From positions 1 to 50,351 of the forward strand of contig JAHYYL010000014.1 in assembly GCA_019424965.1 (NCBI GenBank): DNA of 50,351 nucleotides, in the 5' to 3' direction. Made by a program: the position numbers and the translations under genes. This DNA is from Collinsella sp. Its GTDB lineage: Bacteria; Actinomycetota; Coriobacteriia; Coriobacteriales; Coriobacteriaceae. Under the pieces are notes generated by a model that had not been told where the DNA came from, searched no databases, and saw nothing but the letters and a program-made list of their open reading frames with translations. Shown piece by piece: positions 36,723 through 45,444 of this stretch (position 1 is its first letter; every line of letters starts with the position of its first letter).

Positions 36723-37418
36723 TTAAAGTTCCGCTCCACCCAAACGATGAGCAATGCTGTCGCAAGCCAAGGCACCCACAACGGTCTTGGCGTCTTCGAT
36801 CTTGCCGTCGAGTACGGCGTCGATCAGCTCATGCAGTGGCACCAGGTCGACGTTGACAAACTCGTCATCGTCGGGGTCGGGCGCATCAAACTCGAGCTTG
36901 GTAGCCAAGTAGATGTGGATGATCTCATCGCAAAAACCGCAGGACGTGACAATCGACGTCAAAAAGCGAATGCGACCAGCCCTAAAGCCCGTCTCCTCAT
37001 GCAGCTCGCGCTTGGCGCAATCGAGCGGGTCCTCACCCGGATCGAGCTTGCCGGCGGGAATCTCGACCGTCACGCGGTCGATGGCAGTGCGATACTGACG
37101 TACCAGCACGATCTTGCCGTTCTCGGTCAGTGCCACAACGGCCGCCGCACCCGGATGGCGAACGATATCGCGGGCGCTGCGGCGACCGTTGGGCAGCTCA
37201 ACCTCAAGACGGTGGACGTCGAGGATCTTGCCCTTCCAGGCGCACTCCTCCGAAAGAATCTTCTCGTGCAGCTCGGCATCGTGCGGGTCGTCGTCGCCCA
37301 GCACCAGCGCCGGCTCGTCAGCGACCTCGCCGCCAGGCTCGCCCTCGGCGTGCCCATACATGCGGCTGTCCTCTTCGACGATCTGCGCGTCCACGAGCTC
37401 TTCGTTCTTCTCGTCCAT
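36723..37418 (-). CDS. Nudix hydrolase, ADP-ribose pyrophosphatase-like
   Basis: 231 residues. The Nudix box GX5EX7REUXEEXGU is intact in GKLDPGEDPLDCAKRELHEE plus TGF near residue 130. An acidic N-terminal extension of about 50 residues (EEDSRMYGHAEGEPGGEVAD) precedes the domain. The RLEVELPNGRRSARDIVRHP segment fits ADP-sugar pyrophosphatases. ATG 37418 is chosen because the ATG at 37427 abuts the AGAGGA site. It follows purD by 21 nt and is probably co-transcribed; it could clear nucleotide sugars. Confidence 0.88.
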   Translation of the reverse strand: MDEKNEELVDAQIVEEDSRMYGHAEGEPGGEVADEPALVLGDDDPHDAELHEKILSEECAWKGKILDVHRLEVELPNGRRSARDIVRHPGAAAVVALTENGKIVLVRQYRTAIDRVTVEIPAGKLDPGEDPLDCAKRELHEETGFRAGRIRFLTSIVTSCGFCDEIIHIYLATKLEFDAPDPDDDEFVNVDLVPLHELIDAVLDGKIEDAKTVVGALACDSIAHRLGGAEL

Positions 37419-37439
37419 CCGTCTCATTCCTCTCGGATT

Positions 37440-38744
37440 TTAGGCATCCCAGGCGTCGCGGCCGCGCAGCGCACGCAGGCCAATGTCGTGGCGCAGGGTC
37501 TTGCCCTCAAAGTTGATCTTCTCGCAGGCCTCGTAGGCAAGGTCGCGAGCGTTCTCGAACGTATCGCCCAGCGCGGTCACGGCGAGCACACGACCGCCGT
37601 TGGTCACGAGCTCGCCGTCCACCACGGCAGTACCGGCGTGATACACCGTCACGTTCTCCATAGCCTCGGCATCCTCGATGCCGGTAATGACCTTGCCCTT
37701 CTCGTAGCTGCCGGGATAGCCCGCGCTCGTCAGGACAACGGCCACGGCCCACTCGTCACGCCAATCGAGCTCAATCTGATCGAGCTCGCAGTTGGCGCAA
37801 GCCAGCATGACCTCGACCAGGTCGTTCTTAAGGCGCGGCAGCACGACCTGCGTCTCAGGATCGCCAAAGCGGGCATTGAACTCCAGCACCTTGGGGCCGG
37901 CAGGGGTGAGCATAAAGCCGCCGTACAGGCAGCCGCGATAGTCGATACCCTCGGCAGCGAGCTCTGCCACGGTCTGCTCCATGACCTTCACCATGGTGGC
38001 GTGCTCCTCGTCGGTCACGATGGGCACCGGGCTGTAGACGCCCATGCCGCCCGTGTTGGGGCCCTTGTCGCCCTCGAGCGCACGCTTGTGATCCTGCGAG
38101 GTGGCCATGGGACGCACGGTCTTGCCGTCGGTAAAGGCCAGCAGCGAGCACTCGGGGCCGGTCAGCATCTCCTCGATGACCACCGTGTTGCCGGCATCGC
38201 CAAAGGTGCCGCCAAAACACTCACGCACAGCCTCCTCGGCCTGCGAAAGCTCGGTTGCCACGATAACGCCCTTGCCCGCGGCAAGGCCGTCGGCCTTGAC
38301 GACCAGCGGAGCGCCCTGCTCGCGCACATAGGCAAGAGCCGAAGCCTCGTCGGTAAATGAGCCATAGGCTGCCGTCGGGATACCGGCGCGCTCCATGAGC
38401 TGCTTGGAGAACAGCTTAGAGCCCTCCATCTGGGCGCCCTCGGCACCCGGGCCAAAGCACGGGATGCCCGCCGCGCGGACGGCGTCTGCAACGCCCGCCA
38501 CGAGCGGAGCCTCGGGGCCAATCACCACGAGTCCGCATCCATGGCTCTGGGCAAACGCCGCCACGGCCGCAGGATCGCAATCGTCGAGAACCACATTCTC
38601 GCCGCAGCTCGCGGTGCCGCCGTTACCCGGCGCGATGTAGAGCTTGCCGGCGCGCGGTGATGCTGCGAGCTTGGCTGCCAGAGCATGCTCGCGGCCGCCG
38701 CTGCCCAACAACAGGATGTCGATGGTTTGAGTGTCCGCCTTCAA
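37440..38744 (-). CDS. purD: Phosphoribosylamine-glycine ligase
   Basis: 434 residues. It joins glycine to phosphoribosylamine (step 2 of purine synthesis). ATP-grasp protein with GSGGREHALAAKLAASP at the N-terminus, VVKADGLAAGKGVIVA for ATP binding and LEFNARFGDPETQVVLPRL near the active site. The start is a TTG at 38744, supported by AGGAGG 5 nt upstream; no ATG sits at the right place. Length is typical. It is first in a unit with the Nudix gene. A small GC hairpin (38768-38786) lies in its leader. Confidence 0.94.
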   Translation of the reverse strand: MKADTQTIDILLLGSGGREHALAAKLAASPRAGKLYIAPGNGGTASCGENVVLDDCDPAAVAAFAQSHGCGLVVIGPEAPLVAGVADAVRAAGIPCFGPGAEGAQMEGSKLFSKQLMERAGIPTAAYGSFTDEASALAYVREQGAPLVVKADGLAAGKGVIVATELSQAEEAVRECFGGTFGDAGNTVVIEEMLTGPECSLLAFTDGKTVRPMATSQDHKRALEGDKGPNTGGMGVYSPVPIVTDEEHATMVKVMEQTVAELAAEGIDYRGCLYGGFMLTPAGPKVLEFNARFGDPETQVVLPRLKNDLVEVMLACANCELDQIELDWRDEWAVAVVLTSAGYPGSYEKGKVITGIEDAEAMENVTVYHAGTAVVDGELVTNGGRVLAVTALGDTFENARDLAYEACEKINFEGKTLRHDIGLRALRGRDAWDA

Positions 38745-38798
38745 GGGTGCCTCCTCTATGGATTACCGGCCCGCTCCGCGCGGGCCCATTACAAGCAA

Positions 38799-38840
38799 AT
38801 ATACCCCTCGGCCGCCCATCTGGGCTGCAAAGGGGTATAT
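38799..38840 (-). terminator. Terminator after purA
   Basis: A 10-bp perfect stem (ATATACCCCT at 38799-38808 with 38831-38840) has an inner GCCCA/TGGGC pairing. The T-content after the stem on the minus strand is modest (TTTGCTT). Confidence 0.65.
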
Positions 38841-38862
38841 CGCAATAACCAAATAACGCCGA

Positions 38863-40149
38863 TTACTTCCAGAATCGGTTGATGATCTGCTCGCGACCGG
38901 CGCCGACGCCGATGAACGTCACGCGGGTGTGTGCCAGATCCTCGATAAATGCCACGTAGTCCTGAGCCTCCTGCGGCAGCTCATCAAAGCTGCGGCAGCC
39001 GGTGATGTCGCACTTCCAGCCAGGGAGCTCCTCGTAGATGGGCTTGGCATGCTCAAAACGCACCTGGTGCTCGGGCACGCTCGTGTAGCGCTCGCCGTCG
39101 ACGTCATAGGCAACGCACACCTTAATGGTGTCGAAGGCCGAAAGCACGTCGAGCTTGGTCACGGCGATGTCGGTGAGGCCGTTGACGCGCGAGGCATAGT
39201 TGGCGATAGGGCCGTCAAACCAGCCGCAGCGACGACGGCGACCGGTGGTCACGCCGTACTCGTAGCCCTCCTCGGTCAGCGTGTGGCCGGCCTCGGACTC
39301 ATAGGAAAGCTCGGTGGGCATGGGGCCCGAACCGACGCGGGTGATATAGGCCTTCATGACGCCCAGCACGCGGTCGACGTTCTTCATGCCGACGCCGGAA
39401 CCGGTAATGGCGCCGCCGGCGGTGCAGTTAGAAGACGTCACGTACGGATAGGTGCCGTGATCGATGTCGAGCAGCGTCGCCTGGGCGCCCTCAAACAGCA
39501 AATCCTTGCCCTCATCGATCATGTTGTTGAGCAGCAGGCTCGTCTCGGTGATGTAGGGGCGCAGGCGCTCGGCCATGGGCAGGTACTCATCGCAAATCTG
39601 ATCCACGGTGTAGGTGGGCAGGTTGTAGATGAGCTCTAGCTCGGGGTTCACGCGGGCAAGAGCGGTCTCCAGCTTATCGCGGAACAGCGCCTCATCCAGC
39701 ATGTCCTGCATACGCAGGCCAATACGGGCCATCTTGTCCTGGTAGCACGGACCGATGCCGCGCTTGGTGGTACCGATGTTCTTCTTGCCGAGCTTCTGCT
39801 CAAAGGCGCCATCCAGATCGATGTGGTACGGCATGATGACATGCGCGTTGCCGCTGATCTTGAGATTCTTGGTGGTGATGCCGTCGGCCTCGAACATGTC
39901 GATCTCCTCAAGGACGACCTTGGGGTTGACGACGCAGCCGTTACCGATCACCGACACGTGGTCGGAATACATGATGCCGGAGGGCACCTGGTGCAGGCCG
40001 TACTTCTTGCCGTTGACGACGATGGTGTGGCCGGCGTTGTTGCCGCCCGAATAGCGCACGACGGCATCAAAGTCGCCGGCGACCAGGTCGCAGATCTTAC
40101 CCTTGCCCTCATCGCCCCACTGGGCACCGACCAAAACGGTTGACGGCAT
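38863..40149 (-). CDS. purA: Adenylosuccinate synthase
   Basis: 428 residues. It converts IMP plus aspartate and GTP to adenylosuccinate, the first AMP-specific step. The N-terminus MPSTVLVGAQWGDEGKGKI contains the GTP-binding GDEGKGK loop; RYSGGNNAGHTIV, GTTKRGIGPCYQDK and TGRRRRCGWFD are all present. The ATG follows GAGGAG. Length is normal. It lies 91 nt downstream of dnaB and may be partly co-transcribed with it. Confidence 0.96.
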   Translation of the reverse strand: MPSTVLVGAQWGDEGKGKICDLVAGDFDAVVRYSGGNNAGHTIVVNGKKYGLHQVPSGIMYSDHVSVIGNGCVVNPKVVLEEIDMFEADGITTKNLKISGNAHVIMPYHIDLDGAFEQKLGKKNIGTTKRGIGPCYQDKMARIGLRMQDMLDEALFRDKLETALARVNPELELIYNLPTYTVDQICDEYLPMAERLRPYITETSLLLNNMIDEGKDLLFEGAQATLLDIDHGTYPYVTSSNCTAGGAITGSGVGMKNVDRVLGVMKAYITRVGSGPMPTELSYESEAGHTLTEEGYEYGVTTGRRRRCGWFDGPIANYASRVNGLTDIAVTKLDVLSAFDTIKVCVAYDVDGERYTSVPEHQVRFEHAKPIYEELPGWKCDITGCRSFDELPQEAQDYVAFIEDLAHTRVTFIGVGAGREQIINRFWK

Positions 40150-40240
40150 GTTTACTCCTCACATTCATGGACTGTCCGCACACCGCAAGTGCGCAGAAGC
40201 ACAAAACATTCCCAGTATACCCGTGCAACGGGCGCCTGTC

Positions 40241-41632
40241 CTACTCCTCGGTATGCGCCCCATCAAGCTCATAGAACTTGGTGGATGCCGGCAGGAACAT
40301 CAGGTCGACGTCGCCGATCGGGCCCGAACGGTTCTTAGCCACGACGATACGCGTAACGCCCTCGTCGGGTCGATCGTCGCGCGAGGCTTCGGCCTCGTCG
40401 GCGGAGCGGTCCAAGAACATAACGATATCGGCGTCCTGCTCGATGGAGCCCGATTCACGAAGGTCGGAAAGCTGCGGGCGCTTGCCGGTACGGGATTCGA
40501 CCTGACGCGAGAGCTGCGACAGCGCGATGAGCGGGATCTTGAGCTCCTTGGCCATGATCTTCAGACCACGCGACATTTCCGAGACCTCGACGGTACGGCT
40601 CTCGGAGCGGCGTCCCGGCGGAGGACTCACCAGCTGCAGGTAGTCCAAGATGATGATGGCCTTCTCCTTGTTGTGGAGCATGCGGCGGCTCTTGGCGCGG
40701 ATCTCGGTCACCGTGGTGCCGGGCGTATCGTCAATCAGAATATCGAGCTTGGACAAGGTCTGCGTGGCCTCGTTGATATTGGCCCACTGCTCGGGGCTAA
40801 TGCGGCCCATGCGGAAGTCACTGATCGAAATCATGGCGTAGGCGCAAATCAGACGCTGGGCAATTTCCTTGCCCGACATCTCCAGTGAGAAGAAGCCGAC
40901 GGTATAACCAGCAGCGGCAGCGTTAAGTGCCAGGTTCAGAGCGAACGACGTCTTACCCACGGCAGGACGGGCGCCGATGATGATGAGCTGGCCTTCGCGA
41001 AAACCCATGAGCATGCGGTCGAGCGACGGGAAACCCGTGGGCACGCCCGCAGCCTGGCCGCCGGCCTGGCATACTTCCTCGGCCTCGTTATAGGCCTCGA
41101 CCATAAACTCGGTCAACGTCTTGTAGCTCGACTTGACCTCGCGCGCCGTGACCTTGAGCAGCTTGCTCTCGGCCAGCTCCACGACCTCCTTGGTGTCGGT
41201 AGGGGCGTTATAGGCCAGCGCGTTGATCTCGTTGGTGGCACCGATCAGCTCGCGCAGCATCGAGTCGCGACGGACGATGGCGGCATGGTGCTGCCAGTTG
41301 ACGAGCGACAGGGTCTGACCCATCAGCTCCAAAATGTAGGCCTCGCCGCCCACGGCATCGAGCTTGTTGATGCTGCGCAGGTAATCGATCAGCGAGATGG
41401 AGTCGATGGGAATGCGGCTGTTGTACATATCGACCATCGCGGTATAGATGGTCTTATGAATGGGCCGGTAGAAGTCATCGGGCTGCAGCTCGACCTGGGC
41501 CTCTTCGACCACCTCGGGCGATAGCAGCATAGCGGCCAGTACATTGGCCTCTGCATCTTGGTTTTGGGGAAGACCCAACTTTGAGCCGCGGTCCTCGACC
41601 GTCAGCCCGGTCTCCCTATCGTCATATGCCAT
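40241..41632 (-). CDS. dnaB: Replicative DNA helicase
   Basis: 463 residues from ATG 41632, which follows GAGGA with 5-nt spacing; ATGs at 41644 and 41638 are alternatives. The N-terminal helical domain (PQNQDAEANVLAAMLLSPEV) is joined to a RecA-like motor with Walker A GARPAVGKTSFALN, Walker B ILDYLQLV and the region ALSQLSRQVESRTGKRPQLS. It forms the hexameric helicase at the replication fork. It follows rpsF-ssb-rpsR-rplI, the usual bacterial order, but a strong terminator after rplI separates it. No intein was seen. Confidence 0.95.
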   Translation of the reverse strand: MAYDDRETGLTVEDRGSKLGLPQNQDAEANVLAAMLLSPEVVEEAQVELQPDDFYRPIHKTIYTAMVDMYNSRIPIDSISLIDYLRSINKLDAVGGEAYILELMGQTLSLVNWQHHAAIVRRDSMLRELIGATNEINALAYNAPTDTKEVVELAESKLLKVTAREVKSSYKTLTEFMVEAYNEAEEVCQAGGQAAGVPTGFPSLDRMLMGFREGQLIIIGARPAVGKTSFALNLALNAAAAGYTVGFFSLEMSGKEIAQRLICAYAMISISDFRMGRISPEQWANINEATQTLSKLDILIDDTPGTTVTEIRAKSRRMLHNKEKAIIILDYLQLVSPPPGRRSESRTVEVSEMSRGLKIMAKELKIPLIALSQLSRQVESRTGKRPQLSDLRESGSIEQDADIVMFLDRSADEAEASRDDRPDEGVTRIVVAKNRSGPIGDVDLMFLPASTKFYELDGAHTEE

Positions 41633-41784
41633 GAGCATCCTCATTCATATCGCTTGCGAGCATCCATAGTATCAGCCACGGTCCCAAAACGCGCCGCGCG
41701 CCGCCAATCATCACCGAACCAAACGGATGAACGGTCCTGTATATAGGACTTCGACGCAACGTTCACCATGACACTCACTCAGCG

Positions 41785-41824
41785 CAAAAAACAAAAGGGC
41801 GCCCTGGTTTCCCAGAGCGCCCTT
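41785..41824 (-). terminator. Terminator of rpsF-ssb-rpsR-rplI
   Basis: A 13-bp stem with one mismatch (41795-41807 with 41812-41824) is followed by TTTTGTTTTTTG on the minus strand, 32 nt past the rplI stop. Confidence 0.92.
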
Positions 41825-41856
41825 CTTAGAACAAGATTGTTGCGTTGCAGCAAATG

Positions 41857-42396
41857 CTACTCGGCAGCAGCCTCAGTCTCGACCTCGGCGGTCTCGGCCT
41901 CGGCGACCTCAGCGGCCTCCTCGACCTCAGCCTCGGCAGCGAGCTCCTCGGCGGTAACGCCGACGAGAACGACAACCTCGGCCTTGATCTCGCGGTACAG
42001 CGAGATGGCAACGGTGTGGGCACCGGCAACCTTGATGGGCTTACCGAGCTCGACGCGCTTGCGGTCGATGTCCATACCGAGCTGAGCCTTGATGGCGTCA
42101 GCGATCATAGCGGCGGTAACAGAGCCAAAGAGGATGCCCTCGTCGCCGACCTTGACGTCAACGGTGACCTGCTTGCCCTCGAGGGCAGCCTTGGTCTCGT
42201 TGGCGGTAGCCAGACGGACGGCCTCGCGCTTGGCGATGTTGTTGCGACGCTCGTCGAGCTGCTTGAGGTTGCCCTTGGTGGCGGCAACAGCGAGCTTCTT
42301 GGGGAACAGGAAGTTCTCAGCGTAACCCTGAGCGACCTCTACGACGTCACCCTCGCCGCCCTTGCCCTTGATCTCATCGAGAAGAATAACCTTCAT
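41857..42396 (-). CDS. rplI: 50S ribosomal protein L9
   Basis: 179 residues; bL9 is usually about 150. The N-terminal domain MKVILLDEIKGKGGEGDVVE and AQGYAENFLFPKKLAVAAT is standard. The extra length is an acidic alanine-rich C-terminal tail (about 145-179; EELAAEAEVEEAAEVAEAET), of low complexity. The ATG follows AAGGGAG. It is the last gene of the rpsF operon, 15 nt after rpsR. Confidence 0.95.
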   Translation of the reverse strand: MKVILLDEIKGKGGEGDVVEVAQGYAENFLFPKKLAVAATKGNLKQLDERRNNIAKREAVRLATANETKAALEGKQVTVDVKVGDEGILFGSVTAAMIADAIKAQLGMDIDRKRVELGKPIKVAGAHTVAISLYREIKAEVVVLVGVTAEELAAEAEVEEAAEVAEAETAEVETEAAAE

Positions 42397-42411
42397 GATG
42401 CGTCTCCCTTC

Positions 42412-42678
42412 TTAGCCGCGGTCGCGGTTGCCACGAGAGGAAACCACGGGGACGGTGTACGGCAGGAGAGCCATCTCGCGGGCGCGCTTGATGGCGTTGG
42501 CGATGTCATGCTGATGCTGCGTGCAAGCGCCAGTGACGCGACGGGGCTTGATCTTGCCACGATCGGTCATGTACTTACGGAGAAGCTGAGTGTCCTTATA
42601 GTCGATGAACTCAGTGTTCTCCTTGCAGAACTGGCAGTACTTACGACGCGGCTGACGTGCAGAAAAATCATTAGCCAT
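42412..42678 (-). CDS. rpsR: 30S ribosomal protein S18
   Basis: 88 residues from ATG 42678 (GAAAGG upstream). KYCQFCKENTEFIDYKD and LRKYMTDRGKIKPRRVTGAC contain three cysteines, as in zinc-binding S18 forms. It pairs with S6 on the small-subunit platform. It lies 72 nt after ssb. Confidence 0.96.
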   Translation of the reverse strand: MANDFSARQPRRKYCQFCKENTEFIDYKDTQLLRKYMTDRGKIKPRRVTGACTQHQHDIANAIKRAREMALLPYTVPVVSSRGNRDRG

Positions 42679-42750
42679 GTCAAAATACCTTTCATTTGGC
42701 AACTTCGGCGAACCGAAGCCGCCTCTCACTCAAAAATAGGTGAACAACCC

Positions 42751-43203
42751 TTAGAACGGGATGTCCTCATCGTAGACGTCGACCGCGGGCGGCGTAACCA
42801 CCGGTGCGGCAGGACGTGCTGCAGGCGCGGGAGCTGCGGGGGCATAACCGCCCTGATCGTAGCCACCCTGGCCACCACGGGAGCTCATAAACTCGATCTC
42901 ATCGACGATGACCTCAAGCTTGCTCCGGCGCTGGCCGTCGCGCTCCCAAGAGCTGTAGCGCAGCTTGCCCTCGATCGCGACCTTGTTTCCCTTTGCCAGG
43001 AAACGGCTCACGGCCTCGGCGCGGGTGCCGAACATAGTGCAGTCGACAAAGTTGGGATAGTCCTCCCACTCGCCAGTCTGCGCGTTACGGCGACGATCGT
43101 TGACGGCGACGCCAAAGGACAGAACCTGGGTTCCGCCGGCGGTGGCGCGCAGCTCGGGATCGCGGGTGAGGTTACCGGTGATGTTCACTCGATTGATGCT
43201 CAT
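42751..43203 (-). CDS. ssb: Single-stranded DNA-binding protein
   Basis: 150 residues. The OB fold begins SINRVNITGNLTRDPELRAT. A Gly/Ala/Pro-rich linker leads to the acidic partner-binding tip DEDIPF. It coats ssDNA during replication and repair. The ATG follows AGAGGAAG. The position between rpsF and rpsR is the classic arrangement. Confidence 0.96.
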   Translation of the reverse strand: MSINRVNITGNLTRDPELRATAGGTQVLSFGVAVNDRRRNAQTGEWEDYPNFVDCTMFGTRAEAVSRFLAKGNKVAIEGKLRYSSWERDGQRRSKLEVIVDEIEFMSSRGGQGGYDQGGYAPAAPAPAARPAAPVVTPPAVDVYDEDIPF

Positions 43204-43251
43204 AACTCACTACTTCCTCTTGGGGCACAAGCCCAGTCCAAAACGACAGTC

Positions 43252-43545
43252 TTACTCCTGGTCGTCGCGACGGACGATCATGTGACGGACCACAGCGTCG
43301 GTGATGCGCAGGATGCGATCAAGCTCGGCGATCTGGGTAGGATCTGCGTGGAAGTTGATGAGGGTGTAGTCACCATCGGTGAGGTCGTTGATCTCGTAGG
43401 CGAGCTTGCGCTTGCCCCAGTCGTCAACGGAGTCGACCTTGCCAGCGCCCTCAGCGATCGTGGTATCGATACGCTTCATAACAGCGAGACGAGTCTCGGG
43501 GTCGAGCGACGGGTCAACAAAGAACAGCAGTTCATAAGCCTTCAT
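43252..43545 (-). CDS. rpsF: 30S ribosomal protein S6
   Basis: 97 residues from ATG 43545 (GAGGAGGT upstream). MKAYELLFFVDPSLDPETR and GKRKLAYEINDLTDGDYTLI are characteristic. First gene of the rpsF-ssb-rpsR-rplI operon. No acidic tail. Confidence 0.96.
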   Translation of the reverse strand: MKAYELLFFVDPSLDPETRLAVMKRIDTTIAEGAGKVDSVDDWGKRKLAYEINDLTDGDYTLINFHADPTQIAELDRILRITDAVVRHMIVRRDDQE

Positions 43546-43571
43546 ATTGTCACCTCCTCTGGGCAAATGTG

Positions 43572-43600
43572 GCTTCAGGTCGTGAAGGTGCGCCTGAAGC
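43572..43600 (-). promoter_or_regulatory. Leader hairpin of rpsF, possible S6:S18 binding site
   Basis: An 8-bp perfect stem (GCTTCAGG with CCTGAAGC) with a 13-nt loop lies in the rpsF leader, about 27 nt before the start. S6:S18 complexes are known to repress rpsF operons through such leader hairpins; the match here is by position only. Confidence 0.4.
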
Positions 43601-44005
43601 AGGAAAAGACTTGGTAATAATATCTTTCAACCTCCTAGGCCGCAAGAATATGCAGCTACAACCTCATGACCTCCACATATGCCCATACTCGCACGACGTT
43701 TCATGCGTCTTCCAACCAAATGCTGACCAAGTGCTTGACGGATTTGTGGACAAGATACGACGCCGCGGGGACAAGCTGAGCCAAGCCACAGGTCAACGGG
43801 CACAAGGCTGTGGTCGCAAAATGCATACCAGTGGTCCACAGCGCCACCCAAAGATTTTTAAATTCATTGCCAAGTCGCTTATGAATACCCCTTTTGAACA
43901 ATTGAGTTAATCAACCCCGCTGGTCGGAAGCCGTTTTTTGGCACCTCAAACCCCACTGCAACGACAAGCGCGGCCAAGCGTTTTAAAAAATGCCAACTTT
44001 TCTGT
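43601..44005. other. Intergenic region between rpsF and tRNA-Ser, with DnaA-box-like words
   Basis: No gene with credible codon use is present. It contains TTGTCCACA (minus strand, 43745-43753), which equals the DnaA box of high-G+C Actinobacteria, and TGGTCCACA at 43832-43840, plus a weaker TGTGGTCGC at 43809-43817. An AT-rich patch (43850-43870) follows. The rpsF promoter should be here but no clear pair of boxes was found. Confidence 0.4.
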
Positions 44006-44033
44006 TTGCACTTTGCGGTTCCTCGTGTATACT
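44006..44033 (+). promoter_or_regulatory. Promoter of the tRNA-Ser pair
   Basis: TTGCAC at 44006-44011, 16-nt spacer, TATACT at 44028-44033, 16 nt before the tRNA 5' end. Confidence 0.65.
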
Positions 44034-44049
44034 GACTTTCGCATTTAAC

Positions 44050-44140
44050 GGAGAGTTGTCCGAGTGGCCGAAGGAGCACGATTGGAAATCGTGTAGGCGT
44101 CAAAAGCGTCTCCAGGGTTCAAATCCCTGACTCTCCGCCA
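44050..44140 (+). tRNA. tRNA-Ser (GGA)
   Basis: 91 nt including an encoded CCA. The acceptor stem GGAGAGT pairs with ACTCTCC. The anticodon loop TTGGAAA reads GGA (codon UCC). A long variable arm (class II) and GGTTCAAATCC T-loop are present. Confidence 0.95.
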
Positions 44141-44188
44141 GTTAATTCCAAAGCAGGCCTTCGAGCCTGCTTTGTTTTTACCCCACGC

Positions 44189-44279
44189 GGAGGGGTGGCA
44201 GAGTGGTTGAATGCGGCGGTCTCGAAAACCGTTTGGCCTGTATAAGGTCACGAGGGTTCGAATCCCTCCTCCTCCGCCA
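44189..44279 (+). tRNA. tRNA-Ser (CGA)
   Basis: 91 nt including CCA. The acceptor GGAGGGG pairs with CTCCTCC (one G-U). The anticodon loop CTCGAAA reads CGA (codon UCG). A long variable arm is present. It lies 48 nt after the first tRNA-Ser and shares its promoter and terminator. Confidence 0.95.
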
Positions 44280-44291
44280 TTTTGGTTGAGA

Positions 44292-44317
44292 AAGCTCCCG
44301 AAAACGGGGGCTTTTTT
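44292..44317 (+). terminator. Terminator of the tRNA-Ser pair
   Basis: A 9-bp stem with one G-U (44292-44300 with 44305-44313) is followed by TTTTTT, 12 nt after the second tRNA. Confidence 0.92.
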
Positions 44318-44342
44318 GTTTAGAGTCCCTTACAAGCAAATA

Positions 44343-44498
44343 CGGCGGAGGAGGAGGGATTCGAACCCGCCAGGGCGCAAAGCGTAAAGAAAACGCGCCA
44401 GTGGCGCGTTTTTAGCGCAGCGCGGTCGGCGTAAGCCGACCGGATAAATTTTGAGCGCTGCTCAAAATTTAGACATCCCTCCTATTCAACCACGCCCC
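44343..44498 (-). pseudogene. Decayed, split tRNA-Ser copy in inverse orientation with stacked hairpins
   Basis: On the minus strand, 44343-44369 repeats the T-arm and acceptor end of the tRNA-Ser at 44189 (TTCGAATCCCTCCTCCTCCG), and 44481-44498 resembles its D-arm (GTGGTTGAATAGG). There is no anticodon arm. Between them are three hairpins: 44390-44412 (10 bp), 44423-44442 (8 bp) and 44446-44470 (11 bp, AAATTTTGAGC). The T-stem has a mismatch. This is a remnant, not a working tRNA. Confidence 0.6.
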
Positions 44499-44648
44499 CA
44501 TCGCGTTCAGCATCGACCCAGATCCCCAAACATGGAACCTACGCCCGCATCCAGTCCTGACCGTTTGCCGAGCAATAGGGTCGCAATCGGCGCCGAACAT
44601 GTACTATGTACGGGCATTGTCCAAATCCGTAATCCAAAGGACCCCATC

Positions 44649-45338
44649 TTGCCCGTCGTCGCCGCTATGACCGTTACCTCACACGCCACGGATGCCATGG
44701 TCGCCATCCCGTTTTGGCTCGAAATGTTCGCCGTCGTCGCGGCTTCAATCTCGGGCGTGTTGGTCGCGCGCGAGCACAAACTCGACCTGGTGGGTGCAGT
44801 TGCGCTCGCCGTGGTCTGTGGCTTGGGCGGCGGTCTTTTACGCGACATGACGCTGCAGGTGGGCAACGTCTACATCCTCAACCAGCCAATGGCGCTGCCG
44901 CTTTCCATTGCCACGGCAGCCATCATCTATATTTTCCCGGCAATCGTCGACAAGCCCGAAAAACTCATTCCCCTGCTCGACATCATCTCGGTCGGCATCT
45001 ACGCCGCCACTGGAGCAGACAAGGCGCTGGTCTACGGCTTTGCACCGGCGGTGTGCATCATGATGGGCTTTTTCACCGCGGTGGGCGGCGGCATGTTGCG
45101 CGACGGCTTTATGGGCGTGGTTCCGGGCATTTTCCAACGTACTAACTTTTATGCCATCGCCGCCATCGCCGGATCGACAAGCTATGTGTGTCTCGTTATG
45201 AGCGGCATTATGAGCAATGTCGCCGCGCTGGTCGTATGCGTTGTCGTGACCATGGGTCTGCGCTGGCTCTCGCTGCGCTTTGACATCAAAAGCCCCACCG
45301 AAGAAGATATCGCGCGCTTCTTGCACCGTAAAAAGTAA
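44649..45338 (+). CDS. TRIC/UPF0126-family membrane channel
   Basis: 229 residues from a TTG at 44649, which follows AAAGGA with 7-nt spacing; ATG 44667 is the alternative. An ATG at 44451 falls in the hairpin region and is rejected. The two UPF0126 halves are visible: VVCGLGGGLLRDMTL and, in the second half, FTAVGGGMLRDGFMG. Seven hydrophobic segments are expected. Relatives are trimeric cation channels with glycine-rich pores. Slightly longer than the usual 205-215. The C-terminal tail is basic (IARFLHRKK). Confidence 0.85.
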   Translation: MPVVAAMTVTSHATDAMVAIPFWLEMFAVVAASISGVLVAREHKLDLVGAVALAVVCGLGGGLLRDMTLQVGNVYILNQPMALPLSIATAAIIYIFPAIVDKPEKLIPLLDIISVGIYAATGADKALVYGFAPAVCIMMGFFTAVGGGMLRDGFMGVVPGIFQRTNFYAIAAIAGSTSYVCLVMSGIMSNVAALVVCVVVTMGLRWLSLRFDIKSPTEEDIARFLHRKK

Positions 45339-45444
45339 ACAGCACGGCACGACCCTTCGAAATGCAACCGAGAGGTTCTTTTAGAGCGCCCACGCGTTGG
45401 GTACCCTGTTAGGTGTATGTCGAGCATCTGACGAAGGATTCACT

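Noticed and set aside
43627..43901. Short minus-strand open frames of 66-74 codons upstream of rpsF
   Set aside because: No ribosome-binding site, overlapping frames and a Cys/Trp-rich composition unlike the neighbouring genes.
43601..44005. Chromosomal origin
   Set aside because: Two or three DnaA-like words are too few, and dnaA, dnaN and rpmH are not here.
44050..44500. Prophage or integrative element at the tRNA-Ser genes
   Set aside because: No integrase, phage or plasmid gene is present; genes downstream are ordinary chromosomal ones. Only the decayed tRNA copy remains as a hint.
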